Assembly (NCBI RefSeq): GCF_963855985.1
Contig: NC_087109.1
Span: 9,940,001 to 10,004,000, forward strand
From: Ostrinia nubilalis
Taxonomy: Eukaryota; Arthropoda; Insecta; Lepidoptera; Crambidae
Direction: 5' to 3'
Length of the DNA: 64,000 nucleotides
Below the pieces are notes generated by a model. It was not told the DNA's origin and made no database searches. It was given only the letters and a program-made list of their open reading frames with translations. The position numbers and the translations under genes are program-made. This document shows positions 20,440 to 30,945 of the stretch, in pieces (position 1 is the first letter of the stretch; every line of letters begins with the position of its first letter).

Positions 20440-20510
20440 GAGAGTGAGTAGGCACTTACAGGTGCTATTGCGGTCAAATACATGCATTGTCCTGCATAAA
20501 AAATCATTGA
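20440..20510 (+). repeat. LINE 3'-end fragment
   Basis: gagtgagtaggcacttacag ... ggtgctattgcggt ... tgcataaaaaatc matches the last 110 bp of the LINE fragment at 25608-25795. Confidence 0.45.
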
Positions 20511-20519
20511 CTAGACAAG

Positions 20520-21985
20520 GAATAACAAAAGAAAATAATATTCGTAATTAGAAAAACAGGATAATACCTAACAATGAATAGAAACTGTGTGTGACATACA
20601 AAACTTAGGTATTTTAATTACTTAGAGATATCATCTGCCATTCTTCCAAGCAATCTTATAAGTCAGTATGCTTATTTTCCACTGTTTTAAGAGTGGATCC
20701 GACGTTTAGGTGCAAATGTAAGAACTATTTGTGAAAACTCTTTTAACAGATTGAAAGTTTAATAGTAATAAAATTAATAAAATAAAAATAAGATAGACGA
20801 GAATAGGCGAAATGACCCTATCCTATTAAAAGCGAGCGAGTGTGTACATGCGTATGGATGTTTTTCCACTAAAGTTCAGGCAAATCAAATATTAGGACAG
20901 GGTTTCTCAAACTTATAATTCTTATTAAAATTTCCAGACTGTAGTCTGGAAACCTGCGAACCTCTCAATTTCAGAAAGAGTTATTGCTTTTATTATTTTA
21001 TTCATACATTTTTTGTAATCATCCTTTCTTTTTGGAAATCATTAGGGGAGACCAACATAATATGTGCAGCAGTAGACGTCCTGTGGCTGAAATTATGACG
21101 ATGATAATCCATTTTTCGTCTGATCGTTTTTATTTTTTAGCACATTCAAATATTTTAGGCACATTTACCCTAACGTTAGAAAACGCTATTCTTAATGTTC
21201 TAAATGTATTACTGACCAGAAAAAGTACTGTAGTAAAGACTAAAATGCTCTAAAAGACCTCCAAAAGAAAATTTCTGTCCACAGAATTGAGGATTTCCCC
21301 AACAATTTCGTATTTAAATGCCAAAATGCAAACGTATATTTTTAACTAAATAACATAGCTATAAAAGCTAAATTGCACCTGATGCAGTTATCTGGACCAA
21401 ACTGTTAGAGCTGCATACGTGGATAGATAGCTAAATTTTAAACTATATACATTTACCTTTACGTGTGTTTGTGTAATTTAATTCTATGCACACTGCACTG
21501 TACAGTGTACGACAAAATTTTACTCTGAGTTGCACCATCTTACATTATTTTAACAAAAGTTTGTGAAACTCCAAACAAAAACACCGATTATAGTTACGGT
21601 TAAAATTAAGGTAGCTTTTAAGATAGTGAATTGTATCTGTTGGGATTAGTTCTAGATTTGATTAAGAGATGACGCTGTTCCGTTTTACTTCGCGGTATGT
21701 TATATTTCTTTCGTAAACAAAAGGATTAGAGACATAATTAAAAAAAGTTCAGGCTTCCAATTGAGAATGTTACTAGGTATGCAAAATCACTTGAAACCTA
21801 TGTTACAGTTAAGCTTTTACATTTACAAATACATTAGTTTTTATTTCATTCAAAAATACCCAGTAGTTATGATTTTATAGGCATTCAAAGTTCGCTTAAA
21901 TATTGAGTCCCGCCGACGGTCACGTGACCCCGCGTGACGTACATTCACAGTGTCCGCTCACTAGAAAACGGATATAAACATACTT
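20520..21985. other. Mostly unassigned AT-rich sequence
   Basis: An RTE-type tail fragment lies at about 21043-21100 (gcagcagtagacgtcctgtg, gctgaaattatgac). A diverged AGGCTGAGTTG-family MITE lies at about 21522-21640 (gagttgcaccatcttac ... gttacggttaaaatta). No gene is supported. Confidence 0.4.
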
Positions 21986-21986
21986 A

Positions 21987-22048
21987 AATACATTTTTTTT
22001 TGTAAATACAAACTTATTATACATATTAACACCCAGACCCATCACAGA
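21987..22048 (-). repeat. SINE fragment
   Basis: acacccagacccatcacaga and aaattaaaattga match the middle of the SINE at 15710-15975. Confidence 0.6.
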
Positions 22049-22059
22049 AATTAAAATTG

Positions 22060-22218
22060 AACCAAACCCAAACTTGATGCGATTGTGTCGTTTTATTGCG
22101 AATTACCTTCCAGCTCCATCATTAGACCCTGATTACTATATAGAATTAAAATACTCATCAATACAAAACGAAGGAGCCCAAACTCGATGCATTTAAGTCG
22201 TTTTATTATAGAGTTCCT
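22060..22218. repeat. Dispersed Lepidoptera-type repeat, left part (continues at 23347)
   Basis: Two diverged units share aacttgatgcgattgtgtcg / aactcgatgcatttaagtcg and cttccagctccatcattaga. The same repeat resumes at 23347-23480 (cttccagcttcgtcatcaga), so the hAT-like element at 22227-23338 landed inside it. Confidence 0.5.
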
Positions 22219-22361
22219 ATGGCCACTAGGGTGTCCCATAATTTTCAAAGTTTTAAATTTGTAACGCATAGGTCTTAGTTTTGTTCGTTTGCCTCTAAAA
22301 CACTCAGAAATAAATTTTTACTTTATTTGGAGTACGATAACCCGTGCCGACTTGCATCGAA

Positions 22362-22609
22362 ACATGTTGCGCGGCAGTAGCGGTGCGGCGGCGGTTAATC
22401 ATCACGACCAACTTACCAGCTCTGATGAAAGCCTTAAGGAACTCTTGACATCCACTTTCCAAAAGGTATATGAGAGTGTTGACAAATTGATTTCCAAAGC
22501 AGCCTTGAGCAAGTTTAGTCAAAATCTTTGTTACTTCATGTCAGAAGAAATTGCCGTTTTATCACTCTTTGATGATGAAGGTAATGAACAAACACCGTCA
22601 ATACTGTAG
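22362..22609 (+). pseudogene. Unidentified transposon-encoded ORF fragment (N-terminal part)
   Basis: A frame of about 82 codons from ATG 22362 to TAG 22607-22609 has an acidic and helical composition (DQLTSSDESLKELL, FQKVYESVDKLI, FMSEEIAVLSLFDDEG). It lies wholly inside the TAGGG element. A shifted frame goes on with MYDSGKIYIPSEEG before a GTATGA, which may be an exon end. I do not recognise the family. Confidence 0.4.
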
Positions 22610-22866
22610 TAAAAGTACAAAGAGAGAGTATGTATGATTCTGGGAAGATATACATTCCATCTGAAGAAGGTATGATAATTTCTATGGTAAATAGGACTAG
22701 TATTAATTTTTTTATCATGTTTTTAATGAATTGATAATAATACTGCCTTATTTATTGTTGCTGGAAACCCATTGAGTGATTTAGTGTCTGTCAAGACTAT
22801 ACATTTATTTTTTACATTGAAAATTGATAAGAATTTTCCCCTGAGACCCATTTCTAAATGAGATGA

Positions 22867-23060
22867 AGATGTTGCCTATTTAAAAGCAAAAAAGTGCTTT
22901 CTTTAAGGGTAGTTAATGATACAGCTGAGAGAGCTATAAAGCTTATGAAAGATTTACATTGTTTGATCACTGCAAAGGAAGAGAAAAAGCTATTTTTGCT
23001 ACGCACAGTGTAGCAAAAATCAGGCCAATATTCAGGAGCATGGAAATCTGTATCCAGAAT
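22867..23060 (+). pseudogene. Transposon-encoded ORF fragment (downstream part)
   Basis: In interrupted frames: DVAYLKAKKCF, then VNDTAERAIKLMKDLHCLIT and KEEKKLFLLRTV, followed by a stop and residual coding-like sequence. The phrase VNDTAER..KL resembles proteins I have seen as repeated orphan genes in insects. Function unknown. Confidence 0.4.
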
Positions 23061-23499
23061 GTAAAAAAGGGACCCTCAAAGGTAAAATATATTGTCTGAT
23101 ATCTTCTTTATATAAATATTTTATAAAATTTAAATATTTTAATTGATTAAGCTACATAACCAAAGGGGTAAAACCAGCATTTTTCAAAATCTTCAGAGCT
23201 CAGTCGGCACGGGTTAATGTTGACGTAGGAAGATGAAATTTTGTATTTAACTAAGTCTGAGTAGTACTAAAAGAAATAGAGGGTATGCATTTCAATATCT
23301 AAAAAAAATTTTTTTTCGGCCATTTATGGGACACCCTAATGGCCACCTTCCAGCTTCGTCATCAGATCAGCTCCATGTCATCATAATATTGCATGGTCAT
23401 CCAAATCACATGTGTTTGCGAAATTTCAGCTTAATCGGTTGCCTGGAAGTGGGTCTTAATTCAGCTTGCAAGATTCCACCCATACAAATATGAGCCAGT

Positions 23500-24070
23500 C
23501 ACTGTAATATGACGTCACGCGCATAAAATGGCGGGCCGGCCGCCGCCCGCACTTTTAAAATTAAATATCTTGGAAACTAATTGACGTATCGAAATAATTC
23601 TTTCACGTGTATTTTTTATTTTTAACAGAGAATACAGAAAGCTAAAAAACAAAATTAGTGAACATTCTTCATTACTACCTATGACGTCACGTTTGTTAAT
23701 TCTATTCAGTTTAAAACGTCAGAATCGCTTTATTTAAACTAATAAGGCTGAAATTGGTTGCTCTTTAAATAAAGCTTGGTAAGTGTCAGTCTACTACCCA
23801 ATTGCAAAACAATACCTATACAAAAATAAAAAATACAAAAATGTCTTTATTTATTCTGTTGACTGTACAAATCGTTCAAATACAGTTTACAAAACCTATT
23901 TTAGAATTCCAGCCTAACGATGCAATCGGGGCTTTTCGACCACTTTTCGACTGGATTGCGATTATAATTTGCACTTTGTCTAGACCCTCTGGACTTGGTA
24001 TTACATGGATCTCACAACTTTTTACCGTAGAACAACTGAGTTGCGAGACTTGGTTTTTTTGACAAGTATT
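23500..24070. other. Unassigned sequence
   Basis: This includes a GC-rich patch (gacgtcacgcgcataaaatg, ggcgggccggccgcc) reminiscent of the arms at 28735 and 30060. The short frame at 23802-24062 has no support. Confidence 0.3.
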
Positions 24071-24142
24071 GTTTTTGATGGGATCTCATTTCTTTTTGTA
24101 TTTTGTAGACAGCAGTTATGTATCTAGAAAACTGGACCGAAA

Positions 24143-24536
24143 TTGAAAAATTTTACTCGACTTGGCGGTTGCACTACCGTGCCCCCAAATATTTTAGTTT
24201 TTCCTTGATTCATACACCAAACACTACTTATATTCCAAATTTGAAGCTTCTAGGTCTGCTAGAAGTGCCTTAGAGTTTTGATGATCGGTGAGTCAGTCAG
24301 TGAGTGACAAAATTAAGAAACTTTCACCCGTTATAATTCTTAAACTACTGGTTCAAATTGAATGAAATTTGAAATATACCGTGTCTTTACAATGCCTGCA
24401 TGGTTACTGAAAATTCAATCTTCTAGTTTTATCCACAACGAAGTTACAGGGGGTCGAAAATGGCCTGAATTGCTTCGAGAAAAGGATGGTACGGCCGTGC
24501 CGCTTTTTTGCTCGACTTGGTGCAGATAAAATATGA
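24143..24536. repeat. Dispersed repeat with CTCGACTTGGCGG motif
   Basis: It begins ctcgacttggcggttgcact and gtgcccccaa and ends with gccgtgccgcttttttgctc. The same motif (gctcgacttggcgggggcac) interrupts the inverted-repeat element at 45700-45945. Origin unknown; non-coding. Confidence 0.4.
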
Positions 24537-24711
24537 ATGAAATTGGTGAAGTGACCGAGGGAATTAAGGATACTCGTTCTTTTCAGCCCGTGGTCAAAAC
24601 TAATGGCCTATGTTTTTCCCAGGGTCTCAAACTATCTCTATGCTTTACGTCTTACCCTAAATCAGTAGGTACCTACAATGGTTTAAGTTGAAAAGGTATA
24701 ACCATATAGGT

Positions 24712-24908
24712 AGATAGCTGTGCCCGCGACTTCGTTCGCGTGAAAAGCCGTTTTTGCATCATTTTTCATTGTTGCTTTTTAATATAGCCTTTTTCAATAA
24801 ATGAGCTTTCTAACACTGAAAGAAATTTTCAAATCGGACCAGTAGTTCCTGAGATTAGCGTGTTCAAGTAAACAAACAAACAAACTCTTCAGCTTTATAA
24901 TATTAGTA
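24712..24908 (-). mobile_element. Helitron-like element, third subfamily
   Basis: The GC-rich end tgcccgcgacttcgttcgcg lies at the left and the complement of ATACTAATATTATAAAGCTG at the right. The interior is aaatcggaccagtagttcct and a (CAAA)n-like run. The CTAG is mutated. Confidence 0.55.
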
Positions 24909-25198
24909 TCTAGATAAATGCTCCGTGAAATACAACATAATATGAGGGCTGAAAATATAACATTTTCTTCCGAAACATTATTATTTTGTTGCCAATACAG
25001 TGCGAAATGACTTGTAAACAGAACGGTTGATTGATGAGCACCGGGTGTGGGAATGTGGCGTATTGTTGTGGTTTTGGAGCGATTTTTGTACACATTTTTA
25101 TCATAATAATATTTTTGTGGGCTTTTCTACTTGCTATGTTTATTTTTAGGATTTCGTAATTCTTAATTTTACGCTCATAAGGAAATTTCAGAAAAAAA

Positions 25199-25262
25199 AG
25201 TTTATTTTATCAGACACTCATTCTGGTACATTAAAGTAACGAAAATAACAATTTCATCGTTC
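25199..25262 (-). repeat. 3' UTR fragment of the LINE found at 52168-56600
   Basis: agtttattttatcagacact and cattctggtaca correspond to ttgtttattttaccagacac and cattatagtaca at 52199-52232. Confidence 0.55.
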
Positions 25263-25607
25263 CGATTTGTGAAGAATTGCTAGGTAGTCAAAGTCTATTA
25301 GGCTACAAATAGGGTACCTATTCTACCCTACAAGTAAGGCAGTAAGTACGTTAAGAAGCAAGACCTTAAGACTGAATTCATTCCAAAAATTGATTCTGTA
25401 ATTCTAATACTTTTTACTGTTACAAATTCATACTGTACTTTGATAGTACGGATGTTCAGGTACCTATTGTGTTAAGGTTCAGCCAAACCAACGCGATCAC
25501 AGGCGATCAGCCGGCGTGCAGCGATCGCCATCGCTAATCGCTTTAAAGTTTAAAGTTCAGAAAGTAATGTTCACTAATGTGATGATTACTTCGATGACTC
25601 TTTTATA

Positions 25608-25795
25608 ATGCGAACAGCTAGGGACTGGAATTCGCTGCCTGCTGCTGTCTTTCCCGAAGACTGATCCGGGCCTTTTCAAGGCGTGAGTGAATAGGCACTT
25701 ACATGGCAGATATGTACCATCCTAGACTGCATCCCACTTAACATCAGGTGCAATTGTGGTGAAATAGCTACCTTGTTATGCATAAAAAATATATT
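25608..25795 (+). pseudogene. LINE ORF2 C-terminus with 3' UTR
   Basis: It reads RTARDWNSLPAAVFPED then stop, the W-N-S-L-P..V-F-P signature near the end of many insect non-LTR ORF2 proteins. The 3' UTR includes gtgaataggcacttacatgg and ends ttatgcataaaaaat. It is a 5'-truncated remnant; 20440-20510 is a second piece of the same 3' end. Confidence 0.6.
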
Positions 25796-26214
25796 TCCTA
25801 AGTGATGAATACGTCAAGCTATCTCGTGTGTGTTTTGAGTATACTCGTTCGTAGTAGGTACTTCATTGATTGTAAAGTGAAATAATTGCCAGTTTTTGTA
25901 GTATATAATATCGTAGATACCTAATACACTAACAATCACGTTTTTATACGACTCACGCACCTAACTAAACCACGATCTTTTATCGTAGGAACCGTTATGT
26001 TTTGTCGGACACGTTTCGAGCATGTAACGAAGCGCCGCATAAGCTTTACGTAGGTCTGTCGTAAGGCTACGTGCTCACGGGGGAGTTTGAATGGTTTAAG
26101 TTTTTTGGTAGGTCGAAAAAGTGACAATAGATATGCTCGGGGAGTTTAAATAGCCAAGTTTTTGGTAAGTTAAGGTTATTCACTGCCGATTTGAGAAGTC
26201 GAGTTCTGCCCCCA

Positions 26215-26500
26215 TCGACTATTTTTCTCGTGTTTAAAGTTCTCGAGTGGCGACCGCGGGCCGGAAGATTTTTTTATCCACAACGAGGAAGCTCTTGGCC
26301 TGTATCTCACCTGATGGTAAGTGACGATCAGGCCGAAGGTGGAAGCGAGCTGTATGTATGTAGCGTGGGCAGGCTTCCCACTAGGTGGACCGACGATCTG
26401 GTGAAAATCGCGGGAAGAGCTTGGATGCGGGCAGCGCAGGACCGGTCGTTATCGAAATCCTTGGGGGAGGCCTTTGTCCAGCTGTACGACTATTTTTGGT
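26215..26500 (+). pseudogene. RTE-type LINE C-terminus interrupted by a short repeat
   Basis: VLEWRPRAGR is followed, after an insertion, by VGRLPTRWTDDLVKIAGRAW and SLSKSLGEAFVQL. The insertion at about 26270-26347 (cacaacgaggaagctcttgg, tctcacctgatggtaag) also occurs at 30293-30378 on the other strand. The resulting 154-codon frame (26191-26655) is a chimera, not a host gene. Confidence 0.65.
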
Positions 26501-26664
26501 GGGTCGAAAAAGGTAACAATACCAAGCCCTATTTTAGACGTGAACTGCCGATTTTGGCCGCTGGACTATTGAGGAGAACTGCTACTATAGTAAGCATTTA
26601 TTATTATTATAGAGCTTACCTGACCTGGACTGGCTATTATACGATTTTACTATAGGTCTAGTGA

Positions 26665-26995
26665 CTCTGAGTGAGTAGCTGAGGCTAGCTGAGGCATGGA
26701 AAAAAATTTTTGGTTACTGCTTACACAACTAAAGTGACCACCGAACACTTTGGTTATGAGGAAAAAAATGTTGTGTAAATTAAACAAATAATTCTGTAGT
26801 GAGCTAGACTTAGTTTGGTTATAGTTAACACTTAGGTCGGTGGTCACTTTTGTTGTGGAAGCAGTAACCAAACTAATTTTTGAGTGCATTGACATTTGAC
26901 GTGACAGAGCATACAAGTTTGAAAGAAATCTGAAGTTATTTGACGTCTCAAAAACACCCTCCTGTGCCGCTCCCATAACTCAGGCACTGAGTTAA
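26665..26995. mobile_element. MITE family CTCA..CAGTGCCTGAG (copy 1), split by another MITE
   Basis: The right part (26885-26995) read on the minus strand, gtgcctgagttatgggagcg ... cacaggagggtgtttttgag ... tctgtcacgtca, matches the copy at 57958-58136. The left remnant has gagtagctgaggctagctga. The element at 26697-26885 sits between. Confidence 0.5.
26697..26885. mobile_element. MITE with TTTTTGGTTACTGCTT inverted ends
   Basis: The left arm tttttggttactgcttacac and aaagtgaccaccgaa are matched by the inverted right arm gtggtcacttttgttgtgga and agcagtaaccaaactaattt. About 190 bp. Confidence 0.65.
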
Positions 26996-27215
26996 GTATA
27001 CCTAATACTGAGTTAAGTATAATAAAACCTATACCTAATCGTTCTCATTGCCAGTGGGTAATAAGCCTTATAATAAATACCTGTTCCGACAAGAGCGAGA
27101 ATTGGACTTATGTTAGGAAAAAAATGTTGAATTGGCTAAAACGAAGGCTACAGGCCTACAGCTTTAATCCGTTATTACCGAAATACGGATCGTAAATAGT
27201 TTTTTAATAGTGCTA

Positions 27216-27354
27216 TACAGGGTGTTAGGTAAATGGGTATATGAGCCGACACTAGCCCATGTTAACATGGCCATATAAATGGTATGGCGAAGTCAGAAAT
27301 TTTATATCATAATTTTTTTTTTTTACCTTTTACCCATTTACCTAACACCCTGTA
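27216..27354. mobile_element. MITE with TACAGGGTGTTAGGTAAATG ends, TA flanks
   Basis: Near-perfect inverted ends of at least 24 bp (TACAGGGTGTTAGGTAAATG and inverse), 139 bp in total, flanked by TA at 27214-27215 and 27355-27356. This fits a Tc1/mariner-type or related MITE. Confidence 0.75.
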
Positions 27355-27356
27355 TA

Positions 27357-27569
27357 TCTAAATTATATAATAACTCAAAGGTGACTGACTGACTGACTGA
27401 CATAGTGATCTATCAATGCACAGCCCAAACCACTGGATGGATCGGGCTGAAATTTGGCATGCTTGTAGATTTTATGACGTAGGCATCCGCTAAGAAAGGA
27501 TTTTACGAAACTCCACCTCTAAGGGGGTAAAATGGGATCCACGCGTACGAAGTCGCGGGCGGCCGCTAG
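27357..27569 (+). mobile_element. Helitron-like element (TGACTGACTGAC subfamily)
   Basis: It starts TCtaaattatataataactc, carries (GACT)4, and ends ACGCGTACGAAGTCGCGGGC then GGCCGCTAG at 27561-27569. It abuts the preceding MITE. Confidence 0.65.
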
Positions 27570-27782
27570 TTATTTCTATAATTTCTTAGGTGCAATCAGA
27601 AATAGTCCTATAGTGGCCAAAAAGTTGACAGCAGAACATTATTCCAATTGTAACAAAGACGTGTTGCGAACTTTTTGGCTGCTTTGGGTGTCACGAACTA
27701 TTTGACGCTGACTGTACCTTACTAGCTTTTGCTTGTGAGTCGCTAATAATAATATGAATTTTGGTCTGTCACATAAATACTT

Positions 27783-27932
27783 ACGCCCGTATTCACAAAC
27801 ATTACTATGAGGTCTCACAGTGCGCGTGAACGCACAGGGTGACACACGAACCAGTCACAGAGCTCTATTCAACGATGTGCGTTCGATTTGCTGTTTCTCT
27901 TAGATAAGCAAGCATCGTTTGTGAATACGAGA
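27783..27932 (+). mobile_element. MITE, TIR GCCCGTATTCACAAAC (copy 1)
   Basis: It has gcccgtattcacaaacatta, then tgaggtctcacagtgcgcgt, and ends gcaagcatcgtttgtgaata. Copies are at 27990-28138 (inverted) and 34539-34663. Confidence 0.7.
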
Positions 27933-27989
27933 GCGTTCAGGTGTAAACCTTCCAAAAACAGGATAAAAAAATCCTCTGAGTGCAGTGTT

Positions 27990-28138
27990 ACGCCCGTATT
28001 CACAAACGATGCTTGCTTAAGTGAAGCAGCAAATCGACCGCACAGCGTTGAATAGAGCTCTGTGATTGGTTCGTGTGTGATCCTGTGCATCCACGCGCGC
28101 TGTGAGACCTCATAGTAATGTTTGTGAGTACGGGCGTT
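27990..28138 (-). mobile_element. MITE, TIR GCCCGTATTCACAAAC (copy 2, inverted)
   Basis: The same family in opposite orientation, beginning gcccgtattcacaaacgatg and ending gtttgtgagtacgggcgtta. With copy 1 it forms a 356-bp inverted pair around a 57-bp spacer. The two minus frames here are not genes. Confidence 0.7.
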
Positions 28139-28139
28139 A

Positions 28140-28734
28140 AACTATCTCTATATTAGTATTTTATCTAAATCGGTTCTGTACCTTATTCTGTATGGAATAA
28201 GGTTTTAAATAAATACATTTCTGCTATATTAGATGCCATTAAAAATCCCCTTTTCCCCTATTGGGGTCAAACCAATAACCCCTACTCACGATATATCTAA
28301 AGATATTTGACATTAATCCGATACTAAACATAATATTGCTGGCAGTCTTTATTACAAGGACATAAAGTACAATTTCGTTTGGCTTTGGATTTATCAAATA
28401 CAATACAAGAAATATAGGATAATATAGCTGGCATTCTTAATACAAGGAAATAAGATTCACTATCGTTTGGCGGTGGATTTATCAAATACAATACATAAAG
28501 TATAGGATAAATAGATGGCAGTCTTTAACATAAGGAAATAAGACTCATCTTCGTTTGACGATGGAATGAGGATCAGTACTGTTGTAGAAAATTCAATAAA
28601 ACTAGTATCTACGTTAATCTTTAAGACATAAGAAAGATATATCTTTTTGAATTATCCAAATCGGACCATTACTTACGAAGATATTAAGTAATAAACATAG
28701 GCCGTTTTTGCCGCTAAAAGACAATGTACGCAAG
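28140..28734. repeat. Three loose tandem units of about 75-100 bp
   Basis: gctggcagtctttattacaa / gctggcattcttaatacaag / atggcagtctttaacataag with tatcgtttggcggtggattt-type sequence recur at about 28335-28570. No gene is seen. Confidence 0.45.
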
Positions 28735-30060
28735 GCCGCGTGACGTCACTATATCCGAATCGAGCGCAGCCGGCGTACTATTGGGATGGAAAATATTTTT
28801 TTCCAGCTAAACTATCAGTTTTAGAAAAAAACTTTTAATAACATTTATTCATCAAAATAAAGTAACCTATCGACCAGTAATTTTTAAAAATAAAAATTGT
28901 GAAAAATAAGTATCGCTATGTCCAAAAACCACATTTTTATACGATTCGATGGAATGCGGAGAAGCGGTTGGGGTGAGTGTAACTTTATGATTGTTTGTTT
29001 TGAACATAATAATACATAATATGAGTACTAATACCCAGTTTCTGGCCTGGGGGGGGGGGGGAGGGGATAAGTCATACCCAGCTTATAGCCTGGGGGGAGG
29101 GTCAAGCCTTACCCGGCTTCTGGCCTTGGTAAGAGGGGGGGGGGGAGGCAAGTCATACCCAGTTTCTGGCCTGGGGGGGGGGGTTAGTCATACCCAGCTT
29201 CTGGCCGAGGGGGAGTCATACCTAGCTTATGCTTAGGGGCTAGCCTTACCCAGCTTCTGGCCTGGGGGGAGGGGGAGGGGGGTCAAGTCATAACCAGTTT
29301 CTGGTTCTGGCCTAGGGGGGGGGGGGGGGGTAAGTCATACCCAGCTTATGCTTATGGCCTGGGGGGAGGGGCAAGCCTTACCCAGCTTCTGGCCGGGGGG
29401 GGGGGGGGGGGGGGGGTAAATCATATCCGACTTCTGGCCGAGGGGGAAGTCATGCCCAGCTTATGACCTGGGGAGAGGAGAGGGACGGGGGAGTCATACC
29501 CAGCTTCTAGGCTAAGATTAAATAGATTTCCAGAAGGGAGCAGCTGGCCCGCCCATGGGAACGGCGAATAGATAGGTAGGTACGTAGGTTTACCTCAGAA
29601 AAACTAAATAACAGGTAGGTATTGCGTGTACATCGAAATGATCTTCATAGCAATGTCTTGTAGCCTAGGCAGAGTGTATCTGCCTCAGCTATACTTATTG
29701 TTAGAAGTAAATAAAATAATATTTATACATTTTTATATTTTACTTGGACGAAGATATGACTCTAACAACACTTATGAACACTTTATTTGAATAAATCGCC
29801 AAATATACCATCGCGGAGACCCTAATCGCGTCTCCGCGTTCCATTGAATCGTATGAGCGTATGGATTTTTTGCGATATTTTTCACAATTTCTATTTAAAA
29901 AAATTACCTATCGATAGCTTACTTTATTCTGATGAATAAATGTCATAACAAGTTTTTCTCTAAAACTGATAGTTTGGCTAGAAAAAAATATTTTCTATCC
30001 ACGCAGTACGCCGGCAGCGTTCGGATCGGATATAATGACGTCATCGGTCCCGCGCCGGGC
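28735..30060. mobile_element. Element with about 245-bp terminal inverted arms enclosing a G-run minisatellite
   Basis: The left arm 28735-28980 aligns in inverse with 29815-30060. Shared stretches include cagccggcgtact, aactatcagttttaga, catttattcatcaaaataaa and attgtgaaaaata. The divergence of about 20% suggests old age or loose arms. No transposase is visible. The interior is mainly the array at 29033-29510. Confidence 0.65.
29033..29510 (+). repeat. G-run minisatellite, about 13 units
   Basis: Units of about 30-45 bp share CATACCCAGCTTCTGGCCTG followed by a run of 6 to 22 G. The longest run is 22 G at 29395-29416. All G tracts are on the plus strand, so four-stranded G-quadruplexes are expected. 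The glycine-rich frame over it (28991-29236) is an artefact. Confidence 0.85.
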
Positions 30061-30292
30061 GGTCAGTGAACTTTTTTAGTAATTTGGCTATAACTTCGTC
30101 AATTTTTGTCGTAGAACAAAAATTTTTGGACTGTATATTAAGGATTTCTTAGACCTATAAATCTGCATTCACAGCTAAAAATCGAAATGATCCTCATTAT
30201 CAGACAAAATACAGGAACTATGGGATTATTATGCAAGCAATTATAGTCAGGAATTTTATGAATCTGAAAGATCTTTATGTTTCTTGTATATT

Positions 30293-30378
30293 TTCATTGC
30301 GCTTCTTCCACCTTCGCCCTGATCATCACTTACCATCAGGTGAGATACAGGCCAAGAGCTTCCTCGTTGTGGATTTAA
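30293..30378 (-). repeat. Short dispersed repeat also inside the RTE remnant at 26270
   Basis: The complement reads cacaacgaggaagctcttgg and tctcacctgatggtaagtga, as at 26279-26330. Probably a small LINE/SINE-related module. Confidence 0.55.
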
Positions 30379-30454
30379 AAAAAATGGTTCATGGAAAGAG
30401 TTAGCTTTTTCCAGCATAATGCGTGAATTTCGAATTTTGTTCAACTACCTAACT

Positions 30455-30632
30455 GTGTGCTTACCATGAGTTTACGTTAGGTGTGCTCGCTAGCGACTGC
30501 GTAAAAAATGACATTAATTGTAGGACATATTGTGCAGTGCCCCTAGCGGCTACTTTCAAGAAACAAAATCTTCATAGAGATTTTTGACGTACTCGCTAGC
30601 GAGCACACCTAACGTAAACTCATGGTAGGTAC
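30455..30632. mobile_element. MITE, TIR GTGTGCTTACCATGAG (copy 2)
   Basis: It is flanked by ACT at 30452-30454 and 30633-30635, in agreement with copy 1. The arms include gtttacgttaggtgtgctcg and gagcacacctaacgtaaact, with a central gtgcagtgcccctagcggct shared with the other copies. Confidence 0.75.
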
Positions 30633-30945
30633 ACTGGGTGGACTGTTTGTCCCAGGTACCTATACACAATTATCAACAACTTCGAGTGTAGAGTCTCCAA
30701 CCTTCAGAGGAGTGGGTGCAACACGGACATTAGACATGATTTTTGTCTTGTCCATTGACTAATATTATCATTATCACAGTAGTTCAACGGTCGACGGAAA
30801 TCGAACTAGCGACTGTCGAATTGGCACCAAAATCGTTGTCGCCTCTAGATATTAAAATAAACAACTAAACATTTTTCTTTTTAGGCAAATTGGCTAGTAA
30901 AAATATAGATGTGTTAATGTAATGTACTTTTAAAAGAACACTTAC

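Larger units (their letters stand above)
22227..23338. mobile_element. hAT-like DNA transposon remnant with 8-bp target-site duplication
   Basis: It has perfect 15-bp inverted ends TAGGGTGTCCCATAA and is bounded by ATGGCCAC at 22219-22226 and 23339-23346. An 8-bp duplication with a YARNG-type start (TAGGG) fits the hAT superfamily. P-type elements also make 8-bp duplications. The 1.1-kb interior keeps decayed coding pieces (next two entries) but no recognisable RNase H or Ras-like core. Confidence 0.7.
5281..30945 (-). other. 25.7-kb intron between signal-peptide exon and prodomain/CUB exon
   Basis: The donor GTAAGT at 30945-30940 and the acceptor CAG at 5283-5281, both on the minus strand, are in matching phase 1, and joining them completes one signal peptide. 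The interval holds the transposable elements listed separately and no other convincing host exon. The link rests on phase and on the signal-peptide logic, not on a transcript. Confidence 0.65.

Noticed and set aside
26191..26655. 154-codon plus-strand frame
   Set aside because: Chimera of an RTE C-terminus and a small repeat that also occurs at 30293-30378; not a host gene.
28991..29236. Glycine-rich protein frame
   Set aside because: It is a translation of the G-run minisatellite with no codon structure of its own.
29033..29510. Regular repeat array resembling a CRISPR array
   Set aside because: Units vary in length, the spacers are G runs, and the context is an insect genome; it is a minisatellite.
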